Below are positions 34,001 to 49,000 of a stretch of 64,000 bases of DNA, one piece after another. A model generated the notes under the pieces. The model was not told where the DNA came from, ran no database searches, and saw only the letters and a list, made by a program, of their open reading frames with translations. The translations under genes were made by a program, and so were the position numbers. The DNA is from Branchipolynoe longqiensis. Taxonomy: Eukaryota > Annelida > Polychaeta > Phyllodocida > Polynoidae. Within the stretch, counting starts at the first letter, position 1. Every line of letters begins with the position of its first letter. The DNA lies in the NCBI GenBank assembly GCA_030323885.1, contig CM059192.1:69938877-70002876 (forward strand), given 5' to 3'.

Positions 34001-37000
34001 TAATTATTTTGGTTTTGAAAATTTGATGTTTTCATCAGACTATTCAGCTTGAAGTAATTTCACATGCGTGTCAAAACATTTCGGATAGGTTGATTTAGCG
34101 GTTGGTGATTTTAAGGGCCTTGTCGGCAGCAAAAGCCATTTTCACGGCGAAAAGTGAGATTTCATTCTGTCACTTTCGTTTCCAAAAAAAAGAGAGCAGA
34201 TAGGTCTGTACTAGCATCTAAATGAGGCCGAATAGGACAATAAGGACTGCCTGGTTGCATGGGGCACCTAGGTTACTTGGTCGGGCAGGTGAAGTTCTCA
34301 GTGACGTACCCAAATGGGCAAGTCGTTATTTTTCTGATCTGCAGTACCAGATTTTAGTTTCAATTGGCTGCCTTGGGCTTGGGCAAGTACCTTTGGCAGT
34401 CAGGCAAATAGAAAATTCAGTCACTTGCCCAACCGGGCAAGTGGGGAAAATAGTTACTGTCCTACTCTGTAATGACAATGACACACACACACGACCCCAT
34501 TAACTATGGAGCATCCTGAGTAGGTCTGCACACTCAAGTTTATACGAAAAATTATCACATCTGTTTAAACTAGGGGATTGGGCACCTATTTATAGTGGAT
34601 CAGTTCTACAACCCACGGTGACCACCAATCCTCCCCGCTAGCGAGAGGTATTTAAGAGCTTGTGACACATGCTTCGGAGTCACTTCAGGGCCAAGCGCCC
34701 AATCTCTCGGGGGAATAACAATCTGTATTGACACTCCAGTGTTTGTCTTTTTCCGACTGCGCGGTTCGAGTAGAGCGAACCAACATTATCACATAAAGCC
34801 CTATGCACATACCTCCTTCGACAGAGTACCAGGCTGCTCCGTTGGTGATGCCTCCTTGTTTAAAGAATTTGTCATCGCTTGTCATGTCACAAGACGTGTG
34901 TGGCTTGGCCATCTCGGAATGTCCCTCGGCGTAAGTTTCAGCCAGCGCTCTGAAGGGAAGTGTCCATGTGGGTTACTAGATTATGCATACATTACTCCTG
35001 CCATTCAGGTTCTGGGAGTGAGGAGAGGGTGCTACATACAGATAGGAACATCATTTCTATGGCGGGATTCGAACCCAATATCTGCCATTCCAGGGCAGGC
35101 ATCCTAACTATTACATTGCTCACGGACACAGCTGACACAGAGTCTGGGATGGGTAAAACAAGACTTTTATTCGGGCGGCGCCCACCCGGGGCATTGTACA
35201 ATCATGAGTGAAGCTGGCGGGCGAGTAACACTCGAGCGAAGGTCCTGCTAATGTCAAATGCACAGTAGGGGAATGATGATGTTATGACTAGAATGAGACA
35301 TGTGAAAAAATGAACATTTAGTGAGAAAAATACAGTAGTAACATCCACATAATACAATTAAACATTGAATAGGTAATCCAGACTAATTGCACATGCTGAT
35401 AGTTATTTGAAGAGTTTATATGGTGATAGTCAATTGGTCGGGTGTCAGTTGTATTAAAATTGCATGGTAATTGGCTAATCAATGCAGGTGTGGGTGGGTG
35501 GGTAGAAAAGGAGGTTGGATGTGGTCAGTGCGGCCGATTGCGGCGGACTGACCAGTTCGGATGTAGCGCGGAGGCAGCCCAGGGGGGCTGTGTTTTGATT
35601 GGCTGTGGGGCGAGCAGGGAGTGTTGTGAGGTGAGCGACTAAGTGCGCAGGCGGCGAGGGAGGGATGTCAGTCCCTGAACCCTGCCAGCCCCCCTGCAGG
35701 CTCCCCGGTGGTGTGAGGGGGGTAGAGGAAGTGTCTCAGCCTCAGGCCCGCTGTGTCCAGCAATGAACCCGAATGAGCGCTCACGCTCATTCCATACGAT
35801 TATCTAAGAGCCCTGATGCAATCACCCTACTCACACCTACATGGTGAGCGAGAGCAGGCTACTAAAAAATATTATTAAACAGCTTAAGCTGCTTTTATAA
35901 CCATGGCTACCAATTGGTTAGCGATGAGTCATAATGAATTGAAATGTATACTTATTTTTTAAAGTTATAAAAATAACATTAAAGTTACTATTAGAAAAGT
36001 CAAATTTACACACTCCTAATCTATTACTAGCTAATTAAGCAGACCATTATAATCGAAAGGCATGGATTTACATACACATAACCATATTAATAATCCAAAT
36101 GGGCTATTGGGCAGTTACTGAAGGCTTAGGCATATTTCAAAGCACTTCACGCACCCACAAAAACTATTACGATGCCTACAAATATGGTGTGCAATTATAT
36201 CCTTCGGTTAAAAGATTATTTTTCAATTAAAGGAATAATTGTATGAAGCTAATTTGCTATGAAGCTAATTTGCTATTTGATATAAAACTATATTCTGGCG
36301 ATTTCATCTGCAGGGTCCATACACCTTTGAAGATATGGAATTCAAGGCTATTTCAAGGCTGTTCTTGATAGGGACTATTTTCATTTGAATTTCAGGAAAA
36401 ACACAACAATGGACTAATTTAGATCAGTGGGGACAGTTTAATGGAATTCAAGGCCTTTCAAGACTAATTACCCCAAAAAGGTTCAAGGCTTTTCAAGGCC
36501 TTGAAATGGAGCAAATGAAGTTCAAGACTTTTCAGGCCCCGGTATGGACCCTGTATCTGGAACCCGTGTTATTCGGCCGAGCAAAAAAAAAAAGGCGCGT
36601 GCTATAATACCTGAATGTAGCATCGTCGGGGCTAGCCGTATATTCCTGTGAGCGCCCGCTCTTGCTTTCATCATATGGGTAGTTGGCGACCAGGTCGCCG
36701 CCATGCAGGTTGGCCGACAGCACAAAGGGGATGTCCATGATCCAGCGGATCACCATCTTGGTCTCGGCTTCCAGCTGAAAATAGCACCACACCGTCAAAT
36801 GTTTATCTAAAAGTTGCATAGTCCAATTATTTTGAGTTTTTAAGAGATAAATATATTAGGTTGATCACAATTATCTACCTTGCTTTAGTTTAGAGTAACG
36901 GGTTTGGGTAGAGTGAACATTTTCAAAACCAAAGCAATTATGTAGACTTGATTTTACATATATAAATTAGATACTGCTGCCCTTATTAAACATTTGTTGA

Positions 37001-40000
37001 CACATAGAAGGGAATATTGAGTCAATTTAATGAAGCATGTTGCTGCAGAAGCCTATGGTGCCACATCTTTTAGCATGGTTGCCAAAACAAATTTTACATG
37101 CTTACACTTCAAACATCTTAAAAGTTAGCCATTTAAAGTAACAATATCTTCAAACTAAAGTAAGATACATCATAACGATCAATTTACTATATTTCTCTCA
37201 GAAAAATTACAAAAACTCAAAACCATCGGACAATACAACTTTAAGCAAGATAGTCAACTACATTTCCTAGAACGAGGTTGTTCCAATCAACAGCGCGTTG
37301 CCATAGAAACATTCATAGGAGGTTGACAAGTTTGAGAAGCTGTTGAATGCTGTGATGTTGGGATATTTAGACATGACTTTTGATTGACGATCAACCACCC
37401 AATTGGACAGAACGCTCACACCCCACGTCCATCTACCTTCTTGTTAGTCTTGACGGAGTGCCACATGTTGTCGTTCTTTTGAAGGTGGTCCGCCTCCTTT
37501 GTGTACGCGATGCGGTCAAGGTCAGGGAAGTTGCGGTTGAGGTCAACGTTGTTGGCATTTGTGCGTCCAATCACCCAGCTGTGGGGGTTCGAACGCTGAA
37601 ACGAGGAGGGGGAGAGGGACGTCCCAGGCTGAGAGGTTTTGTAGGGAGTGTGTCAAGCAGTTAATGCCTGGTGTGAGCTTTGATGCCCGAGGGACTCTGG
37701 GTGAATATTGACCGAGTTATAGCCGAGGTTGACAGGTATCCCAGCGGCCAGAGGAACACACACATCCATGTTATTTTGCCCGTCCTGATATGATTTTAGA
37801 TGTTGCCAGGACGTAAACTCCAACAACCAACCAACCTCCATGTTAAAGCGACAAGATTTATTAAATCACTTCAGCTTCCAACTTTGGCCATTCTGAGAAC
37901 TAATTTGGGGGTCGGGGGGGGGGGGGGCGATTACCCATAGAGGTGCATAGTCCGATGGTTTTGAGTTTCTGTCATTTTCTGAGATAAAAATATTAGGTTG
38001 ATCGTTATAATCTACCTTACTTTAGTTTGAAGTAACTTTTACTTTAGATGGTTAACTTTTAAGATAATTGAAATGCAAATGTGCAAAATTAATACTCTGA
38101 CACTACAGGCTTCTGCAGTAACATGTTTTATTAGATTGACTCAGTATTCCCTTCTATGTGGTAACAATTGTTTAATAAGTTCATCAGTATCTAAGTTAAA
38201 TATGTAGAATTAAATCTAGATAATTGCCTTGGCTTTGACAATTTTGATGTTTTCATCGGACTATGCAGCTTTAAATTACCAAATTATGATATTACACTGG
38301 TTAGTCTGATATCAGTTTTACCAAACAACCAGTAATTGTAATGGATATCAGCATAGGGAATGCATTATCAACACTAATAAGGCATTTAACAAACAAGTCA
38401 TACTTACTAAGCTGATGTGTGTGTGTGCGTGTGCGTGTGTAATATCAGTGTGTATGTATGTGGGGGGGGGGGGGGAAGGAGGGGGGGATAAAGTGTTAAT
38501 CTAGTTTAAAGTTTAAAATTTTGTTAGTTTGTTTGTGAATTTACATCCCATCAATTTCTACGGTCATATCATGGTGGGTACAGACTTGTGACAGTGCGCA
38601 CTCATGGCGACTCCATAGTGGCGTCTCATTGGAAGAGTGAACTGTCGGCACTCTCAGGTAAATTATCCTATATCCTAACACTGAGCTAACCAGTCCTTCC
38701 CATATCCTATTAACGCCGAATGTCAGGCTAGGTAGTGACAAGAATCAATTTCGCAAATCACTAGTTTGACTCAGTCTGGAGTTCGAATCCGCTACTTCTC
38801 GTATAGAAGCCAGTAAGTATTCTTATTGATTCGGCAAACATTGACAGCTGGACAGGCAATGCTGCTTTTCAGGTAACAAACCCATGTTGACCATTTGGTT
38901 GCCTGAACTTGTGTGTAGTGTGAAACATAAGCTACATCAAATGGCTGCTATTTACCACCTTGGAAAAACAGATCGATTCATTTAATTCATCAGTCCAGTT
39001 CTCGCGAGGTTTTCATCCGTGACTTCTTAGTTTTTAACTTGGGAAAGGGTAATAGATTCACCCATACCCAGAGTAGGTGTGAATAGCAACCATGTCTAAA
39101 TAGTGCCGCAGTTAAGGAAACAATCGTGCAAAATTTGACAAAAGCATGAAAATTGGCAAACAGATAGCTTAACATGTGTAGATTTACATAAGCCTAGGTA
39201 CCGATCACTATCATCACGGTAAGTGGCCGCCACCTTGAATTTCAAAATGGCCACCATCAAAATATGATGCTCCTTCATTTAGAGACATGATGTTCATGTC
39301 TAACATAACTTTTCTAGGGTTAAGAAATCCATTTATGTGATAATCAATATGCTCAGATTATTATTACATATGATTCTTAAGATAGCCGACAATTCGAAGC
39401 AATTGGTCATTCTCAGAAGTTGTGTACCAATACTGTGACATCAGTACCACAAAATCAAAATGGTGTCAAAGTCCTATATACAAGCTTCCTCAATGTGTAT
39501 GTCCTTTTGCATCTGAATAATTGAAAATAAACATATCCTGACATTCTTAAGTAGATCAAATGATGCAATAAATAGCAGTATAGCATGGCAACCAATCTGA
39601 CTCCAAAATCATATCTTTTCCACACAAAGCTTGACATTTTTAGGACATTTCGCTTCATAAACAATAGTAATAATAATTTGAAAGTTTTGTGTTATTTGTG
39701 ATTATTAAAGATAAAAGCAGACAAATATTAACAATGTAACAGTCCAAGTGGAATCAACAATTTTACACAAATGTTCGGCTCAAATTTCAATGTTTAGGAG
39801 CAATTTCAGGATTGATCGTTTACTATACCATAACTGGGTCCATACATAGAGTGTCAAATGGTGAAAATAGTTCCTGTGCTGTATCTGTACTCAGGGTTTG
39901 ATACAGAGTTTCATAGTACTTGCAAGTGGAAATGAAATGTTACGATTTTAATGACTCCAGAAAAGGTTAACTATTTCATCATTTTTTTTAAAGAAATAAA

Positions 40001-43000
40001 TGTCTTCAACTTATTGAAGAAATTGTATATGACCATTTGAACTAAAATGTGCGGTTGTTCACAGGTTTTAATTAAGTTTGTAACACTTTATTTTCAATGC
40101 TGTTGACAATGTCACAAATTAGTGATGTAATTTTCTATTTATTTAGCTACATCTATCCCAATTAGATAGATAATACACAATATTAACATTTACTTTTGAT
40201 CTAAACCATCTCCCACGTTATTGGGCTAAATGATGAAATCTAAATTTTGAAACTCCAATAATGGGTTTCTTTGAAATATGCATTTCAAGTAGACTACTGC
40301 AAGTGGTACACAGTTTGTGAGAACGACCCATATATATATATGTACAGAAGCTATACCAGTCCTTCCCAGCAGTTTCTACCAACCATAAAGAAATACAGTA
40401 TCAGCAACTTTTGATTGCTACGAGGAATATTGTATGATCATTTTATTATCATGCATCTGATATAATAAAACTAATTAAGCATACTATTTAGAACATATTT
40501 AACATACAACAGTAACAACAACTGTACACATACAGTTGATAATTCCTTAATTGCACCCCCCATCCTGATATGACCTTAGATGTTGCTCGGATGCAAAACA
40601 ACAAACAAACAAAAACCTTAATTGTAATGAAACAAATACATCACTCATCTGTGAATAATACTTTAACCTCAGAATACCTCAGTTAAAGTCAGGTGTCGCC
40701 ACATGCCCCTATGCAGCTACATAGCTCTGTGCATTGAAGACCTGACTTGTGACATTTGCATCCCTTCTTGCAGCCACAGTGCACCACCTCATAGCAGTCC
40801 ATCCCATAGGTCAGGACTGGGCAGATCTGGAGCTGGCATAAACAAGATGTGGAGTTTCTAGTTCCAGTATCCAGTGTTTATCTATATTGGTGTAGAGTTG
40901 GTGAAATCACAGAGGATGAAAAAGAAAACCCACAAAAAACAAGATGGTGGCCCAGAATGCTCTCGATTTAATATTTTAATTGAGTAAACTATATAATTAA
41001 AGTTATTCTACAATTCAAAAGTAGTGGGTAAATATAAAGAAATATTTTAAGAATATATTTTGCTTCGTAGATTAAGAATTTATGTGGTAATTTCCTTTCC
41101 CCACCCATCCGACACTTTTTCTAATAGGTTGTTTAGCAGCCCTGCCTCAGAGACAGTGCTGTGGGAGAAACAGGGAAAGGCTGGGTGGGTCAACAGAAGC
41201 AAATACGGATAGATCGGTTCCACTGTGTGGCCACCCACATTCCATTAAGTGTGATCAACGGGATGGGCAGGTGGTAAGGGTGTGTATACAATTATGCCAG
41301 TACTGTATATTGAAATATGTCTAAGTTGAAACTGGCTATTAGCATACAAATGGTGTTAATATCAGGAACGCTGTGAAAAACATGACGCTTCATTGATTAT
41401 GTCAACGACTGCACCTGTTTCCAACACCGGTATTGATACTGTTTTGCTAACATTTCCACAATCTTAGTACATCTATACATCTGTATATATACAAGGATAT
41501 ATCTGATCCTAGGTAAAGAGTACATGGACTTTAATGGCTGAAATAATGCCTTAATATACATATTAAAAAAACAATGTCATGGTCCGTACACATGTGAAAA
41601 TATGGAATTCAAGGCTATTTCAAGTTAGTTTTTGACAGGAATTCAAAAGTATTTTCATTTGGAATTCAGGGATAAAACAACAATTTAGACTAATTTAAAT
41701 GACTGTGGACAGTTTAATGGAATTCAAGACTTTTCAAGATTAATTACCCAAAATAGGTTAAATTCAAGGCTTTTCAAGGCCTTGAAATAGGGAAAATGAA
41801 GTTCAAGACTTTCCAACCTCCGTACGGACCCCGCAATATCTAAAACGCTTCTTTTAATTTTGTGCAGTTCAACACAAGTTCACCACCACGTGAAAGGAAT
41901 TAGGACTCACGTCGGCGCCGATATTAGCCCAGGCCAGCTCCCAGCCGTCAGGGTTCATCGAAGGCATGATGTGGATGCGGGTGGTGCTGATGAGTTGCTT
42001 CACCTCGTTGTCCTTGGTGTAGTTCTCACACAGCTCGTAGATGAGGCGCAAGAGCAGCTCGCGACCCACAACCTCGTTTCCGTGCATGTTGCCCACATAT
42101 TTAAATTCGGGCTGGCCTAATTAAAGGACGCGCGAAATAGTTGTTTTAAATCTCCGCCACATAAAAACACAGAAACTCACAACAACAAAAAACGTTCCCC
42201 ATGAATGAGTACATACATTGTGTGTTTAGGAATAAGGAGGTGGCAGCTCATTTTAAAGAAAATATATGAATTAATCCCGCTATTTCCTTGACATAAAATC
42301 GTCGGTATGCTGGCTAGCAAAGGCAAAGGTCTAATTTCCTCTGGCTCTGCCTCTGGTGTTAAAATAGACTACTGATGAAGTCCGAGGATTTGTTTTAGTT
42401 TACGAGGAAAACCCACTTTACCTAAATAAAAAGGAGTTAAAAAGTCAAGCATATGTGCTATGTTATCCCCTATAACAAAAGAATTGTGGTTTCCACCATC
42501 ACCACATTTTATTAATTTACAATGAACAATGCCAATGGGTTGTAGTCATGTACACGGATGAATCGTGGTTTACAGTGTTTGTAATAATAATTTAACATTT
42601 TTTATTAACGCTCATCGTCAATAGAATTGACGACTAATTTACCCGCCGAAATATGCGTTTAGTGGGTTTTAAGAGGTGGAGGGCGGATGCGGGGGCGGGT
42701 TTATGAGGTATTTTTTTCTACGTCAAAACACTGATCATCCAGATGTGTTCCCTGTGAACAATTTCAACAAGTAGTAGTACAATCATGAATACAAGTCTAA
42801 ACAATAATAAGAAAGGAAATGACAGTAGCAACATTGAACATAGCCGGACATCGGAACATAATAAGTTGATACACAATGTGAATGTCAATCATACCGATTG
42901 ATTCATTAATAATCGCAAGAACATATGACATATGTTCTTGCGATTATTAATGAATCAATGATATGTCATAGATTAGATAGTGATGCGGTTAATGATACTT

Positions 43001-46000
43001 GATTAACCATTACTTAATTTACTAGTTGACACTGGTAATCATAACTAACTACTAACTAGTGAGTATAGTATAGGTATGTTGACATCGACGCGCTGCGCCG
43101 CCGCCGTGTTGTCCCCGATCGCTGTGATCGGGAGTGCGCGAACGGTTCTCAACATCTCTACCCAAATCGCTTCTCATAGGCTAACGGGTGGGGGGATCGG
43201 GGAATTACGAGCACCACATATAAAGGAAAGCTTTCTGAATGTCATAGATTTCGAATTTTGCATTTCTGCTGATTCGTTCGTTCGTGACACAATTCTAAAC
43301 ATTTGCACTCATTTGTGCATGCTCAAATCAGTTCAAAATCACTTTGGCCATAAATAAAAAATATATGGCCCAGATTATTAATGTCTTTTCTCACATTATA
43401 CCAAATATTATCAAGGTCCTATACTTCGAAAATGGTTAATTTTGAAACGGAAAGTGTCATGGGTTGCGCGACTTTGGCACTATAGTGACTGTAGGTATGT
43501 GCGCGTCCGCGCACTACACGACGGCCGTTTTCTGCCAAATGTCATTATCTGGTCCCAGAAAAAGTGAAATATCTCTAAAACCACACAAGTTAGAAAAAAC
43601 CCGCTTGGCACACATATAGAAAACATATTCAACGAACAGATTATATTAAATTTAGAAGGTTACAGTTCTGTATTTCTATTTTATGGGAGAAATCATGCAA
43701 AAATCTTGGAAATATCATGAAAGGTCACACCCATTCCCTTTGTTTCAGTCTAATTACAGGACAAAAAAACATGCAATTTAAAATAAATAATACTGTCCAC
43801 TGTTACGGCGCCGCTGTTGGCTCGGTTAGATTATATTGAATCGAGTTTGACGGAAGCGCCAATGTTGCTAGGCGAATTGGGCCGTGCGGATGTGTCTGTC
43901 GATGACGTTGACAATGTCGCCGCGCCAACAGTGGTACGCAGCAGGCGACGGTCGACAAGTGGAAATAAATCGTGTGTTGGGTGTGGTGAGGCTCGTTGTA
44001 CGCCAGTTGTGAGACAAACAGTCACTAGTCAAAATGAGGTCGTATCAGTTGGTGGAACTTCTGCAGAAATAGTAGTGCGTAGCAGTTCCGTGCAGGATAA
44101 TGTACAGTCGATTGACGGTGAGGTAGATGTTGGTTCAGATTCAGACGATGAACTGTTAAAGGACTTGTTACGGGTTGCAGGGGCGCGGATCAAGAGGACA
44201 ACAGGTAAACATAAACTATTGCCGCATAAATATGTGATAAGGGGAGAAAAGAAGGGCAAGGTCGGTATTGGACAGAGCACGTGGTACGAGTACTTTGCGG
44301 CGATTCGCCGCATGATAAAACGTGGAGACGTACCTGTCAACTGGGTGCCGAAACTGGAGGATCACATGGACACCCTCTTTGATATGGCGCAGTCGTACAC
44401 CTGGGAAACATGTTTGGCATTCTCGGAAAAAATATTTAATATGATAGCGGACAAACGACTGCGCGATGGGTGGAATAATGACAGTTTAATTCAAGATGTT
44501 CGACGTGATGTGTGCGGGTTGGGGCACCGGTTGACAGGGTCAGTTGTCAATCTCCATAGAGACGTTAGCACTACTGACTATAATAAAGAGACTGATGGAA
44601 AGCCGTGTACAATCTGGAACAGGGGTAAATCCTGCGGTTTCTTCTCTAGTCATGGTGTAGGCAATGAGCGGTTTTTACATATTTGTACGTGGTGTGCCTT
44701 TCATATCAAAAAGAAATATTTCCACAGGGAGTTGGACTGTAAAAACAAGACTAAAATACGCGAACTGAAATCTACCGTGGTAACTGATCGTGTCAAGAAT
44801 TTTCAGTAAGCAGCCTGGCTGGGGCTTCACAAGTTTCAAGTACGTCAAGTGTGTCAGTGCTGGATGCGGCAAGACGACTACGGCAAAGCCTGCTTGACGT
44901 TGAAGACCGCCGTGTACGACACGACACATCGTTTGAACCAGTCGCCGCTGAGTTACAGGTCGGTGAGGTGTTAGTCGCAGGCGTTAATTTGCCCCTGAGT
45001 ATTGCTGAGTCTGCGCATGTTATTGTTCCCATTATTAACCCGACGTGCATTGTTACCGATATTGAGTTGTCTCCTGTCTTTCAGGAAAAAATTGGGGATG
45101 TCTCTGAGATTCGGAAAAATATTATTAGTACTGAGAAACGTATACAAGTCAGTTCACCTAAGGCGTTGCGTCGCCGTGTTTATTTCAATAGTACCTCTGG
45201 TAATATTACATGGTATAACTCGAAAATTAGGAAGCTCGATAATAACATGGTTGATGATACTGATGGGAACAAAGCTAAGGCGAAAGTAAATTTCTCATGC
45301 AAATTACAGCGACCATCCCGTGCTGTCTCACATCTGGCGACTGGGTTCCAAACGGCTGGTTGCCATGGACATGCATCCCACCACCTCTATCACGACGGTG
45401 ATATAGGCGATCAGCCTCAAACCAGACAATACTCATTGTTTGATGAATCCTTTCACACCACATCATCGGAGTTTAATCGAACTTCCGCGGTTCCAACATT
45501 GGTTGATCCAGCCGTCAACTCAATGAATGGATCCATGTGTACTCACACAAACTTTAGTGCTGATCAGCACGACTGTGTTCATAATTCTCTTGTGTCTTGT
45601 TCTCAGGATGATGTTGCTTTTCATCGTGTGCCGTTCTTGAAAAATGTTCCGTTGGCCGTTCCGCCATTTAATACTGTTTGTGTTCCAAACCAGTTACAGA
45701 CTATCGATCGTAGTCTTGTGTCTATACATGGTAAAGGTGAACATTCCAATAATACTGTTGTTGGTCAATCAAGTATGGGCAGTCTCATAAAAGGCAGTAG
45801 TAATATTCCCAGTGTGTCCAAACTGTTGGTTGAAGGTGGTCGTCGGTGTTATGTCGCTGACGTATCTGATGTTGAAATCGACATGCAATTGGACACTGAT
45901 GATATTGACCAAGGTCTGCCGTTTTGCGAGTTGTCTCCTGGTAATTACAAGAATGTATTACTGGACATGTGGCCTACTTGGAATGTTGACATAGTCCCCC

Positions 46001-49000
46001 GCTGTTCTTACTCTGACATTTATGAGATGGTACGGCGGTCGGGCCTGCCGAATTATCTCCAAGTTAGGATTCCCGTACCGTCAGGTCTTAAGTTAAAAAT
46101 GTGGAGGGAGCTCCTAGTTGATTATAATGATAAAAATTTACTTGACTATTTGGAATTTGGATGGCCGGCTAATTATACAAGGGATGTTCCACCTTCACCA
46201 GTTGATGCTAATCACAGTTGTGATGACGAAGATCTATTTTGGATAGATAATTATGTGACCACTGAACTGTCTTATGGGGCCTTGCTGGGACCGTTCAGTA
46301 CTCCACCTTTTATTCCTTGGGCACAAATAAGCCCACTTATGACCCGCCCAAAGAAAAATACCAAGGAACGCAGAATTATTGTAGATCTAAGTTTTCCGCG
46401 CGGTAGGGGAGTTAATGCAGGTATAGTTAGAGGTTTTTACCAGGGCTGTAGGTATACATATAAATTGCCTACCATAATGTCGTTAGCAAGTCAAGTGACT
46501 AAATTGGGAACAGGGTGCTACATGTGGTCTATAGACCTAGCAAGAGCGTACAGGCAATTAAGGACCTGCCCTCTTAGCGTACCGTTATTCGGGATCAAGG
46601 TTAATAATAATTATTATTTTGATATCGCACCCCCTTTCGGTTGTAGGACGTCTAGTATGGCGTGCGCCAGAACGACGTCAGCTGTAGTGCATTTAATGAC
46701 TAAAAAAGGATTTTTTGCTTTGTGTTACTTAGATGATTTTGTGGGTGTGGAAAGTACATTTGTAAAGGCGCAAGCAGCGTATGATTACATCAAGAAATTG
46801 ACTGCGTTATTGGGACTAGAATTGTCAATTAAGAAATGCACAGCACCAGCAACGAACATGGTATGGCTGGGTTATGAAATTGATTCGAGTGAAATGATTG
46901 TTAGGATTCCAAAAGAGAAACTGGTAGAGGTATTGACGGAGTGTAAAAAATGGAAATGTGGGAGCAAGGTTACTAGAAAGAACATTCAACGTTTGGTGGG
47001 TAGATTACAATTTATTTCAAAATGTGTAGTTCAATCAAGACGATTCATGAATAGAATTTTGGATTTTTTGAGAAGTACTCCGTTTGTAGGGAAGACAGTA
47101 GTTACTGAGGGTTTAATTCGAGATGTAGCCTGGTTTTTGCGTTTCGCGGAAGGTAGTAATGGGTTAATTTTGCTCAGGCCGTATCCAAGGAAGAGGTGGG
47201 TAATTGAATGTGATTCATCCCTTCTTGCAGGCGGGGCGTTCAGTGGTACGCATTATTTTTCTCAATTGTACTCTTCAGAATTCTTAAGTAATGATTTTCA
47301 CATAGCCCAATTAGAGGCGATAAATTTGGTAGTAGCGCTTAAAAACCTTTGTCCCATCCGCCCTGAGGAGTTTATTATTATCATTAATACTGATAATGAA
47401 GCATCACAAAAGGTTTTATCTGCAGGTGCTGGGAAAGACCCAGTCTTGTGTGCTTGTGCTAGGGAGATCTGGCGATTTTCAGCCCAGAATTGTTGCGAGG
47501 TACAAGTCATACACAAGGCTGGGAAGGACCTAGTACTAGCGGATGCTCTGAGTAGGATGTTTTTCGACTCTCATTCTAAATTGTTAGCCGACGAATTGTG
47601 TCACCACCATGCCCTATCCAAAATAGAAGTTTGTCATGATAATAATGTGTTTGACATGTATCTCTAATGCTACTCGGTCTCTAATTCATTTTCTTGCCTT
47701 TTTTCTACACTCGCAGATTACAATAATGCTGTAGTTAATAAGCTAAGCATATATTTCAAGGCTGGATTAGCGGAAGGGACCTGGAGAAATAAAAGGGTGC
47801 ACTTTTTTGAATATTTGAAGTTTTGCAAGAAACAAAAAGATAATCCTAAAAAACCCAAGCTGAAGACGGTAATGCTATACACCTTATATTTAAATGATAA
47901 ACTTAAAACCCCAGGAGCAATTAAAAACTATCTAAGTGGTGCCAAATCATGGCTAAGGCTGGTAGGGGGTGACTGTAATGTCTTTGACAGGTATGCGTTA
48001 GTGGTACTAAAGCAAGGAATATTTAAACTAAAGAATAACATTGTAAATAGAGCTTATCCATTAAAGATTAAACACATTAAGTTAATTATATTAAAATTGC
48101 TATCTATTGGTAAATATGGACTGGTGTTTATTGCTGCTGTTATTATTGGATATACTTGCTTATTAAGACAATCAAATTTATTCTACTCCGAGATGCTGGG
48201 TGATGGCGGTCATACGTTACTGGGCGGAGATATCCGGGCACATCCAACATACCTGATGGTGAACATACGCAGTACAAAAAACCACATGCAGACCAGAGGA
48301 CAGATACCGCATCAGGCTGCCAACAGGACCGAACCCCATGTTCTGTCCTGTACGTGCATGGAGAAACTACACTCGCCATACATGTGTGCATGAGGGCACC
48401 CCAGCATTCGTACTCTCGAACGGGGACCCGCTGACTAGCCAGGCTTTCATGAAATGCCTACGTTTGGTCCTAAAAGGGGCCAAGCTACCCTGGTGGCCGA
48501 TGGTGACGTCACACAGCCTTCGTCGTGGAGCTGCCCAAGAGTATGCTCGTGTAGGAGTATCTTTGGACTGTATAAAATCATTGGGTCACTGGAAATCAAA
48601 TAGTATCTTTAACTATGTAAATAAAAACCTTGTTAGTAAGGGACCATCTGCCCTCCTTTCACAATTTGGCTGAGAGCTAGATGGTCCTTTCCACTGCTTG
48701 ATTGTGTGAAATAATGAATAAGCGATGACGTGTGCCTGGTGTGCTTCAAGAGTATGACCGTGATCACCCCCTAGCTGATGGTTCCTGTCTTCAACTCTTC
48801 TCAAGAAAAATCTAATCCTCATAAATTAAACTATATAATCACTAAATAAATAATTAGTTTCCTAACCCACCTGCATATAAGTAACATGGATAGTTAGGAT
48901 TAATATCTCTACTGGATTGTACTATCCAGGATGATAGAATAGATCAGGACAAGTATATTAGTGTCATCTGTACTGATGAAATATTAACTTGTCGTTCTTG

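Noticed and set aside
47797..48673. Programmed frameshift in the recombinase
   Set aside because: The shift falls inside the recombinase domain at no slippery sequence I can see; a simple single-base indel is the better reading.
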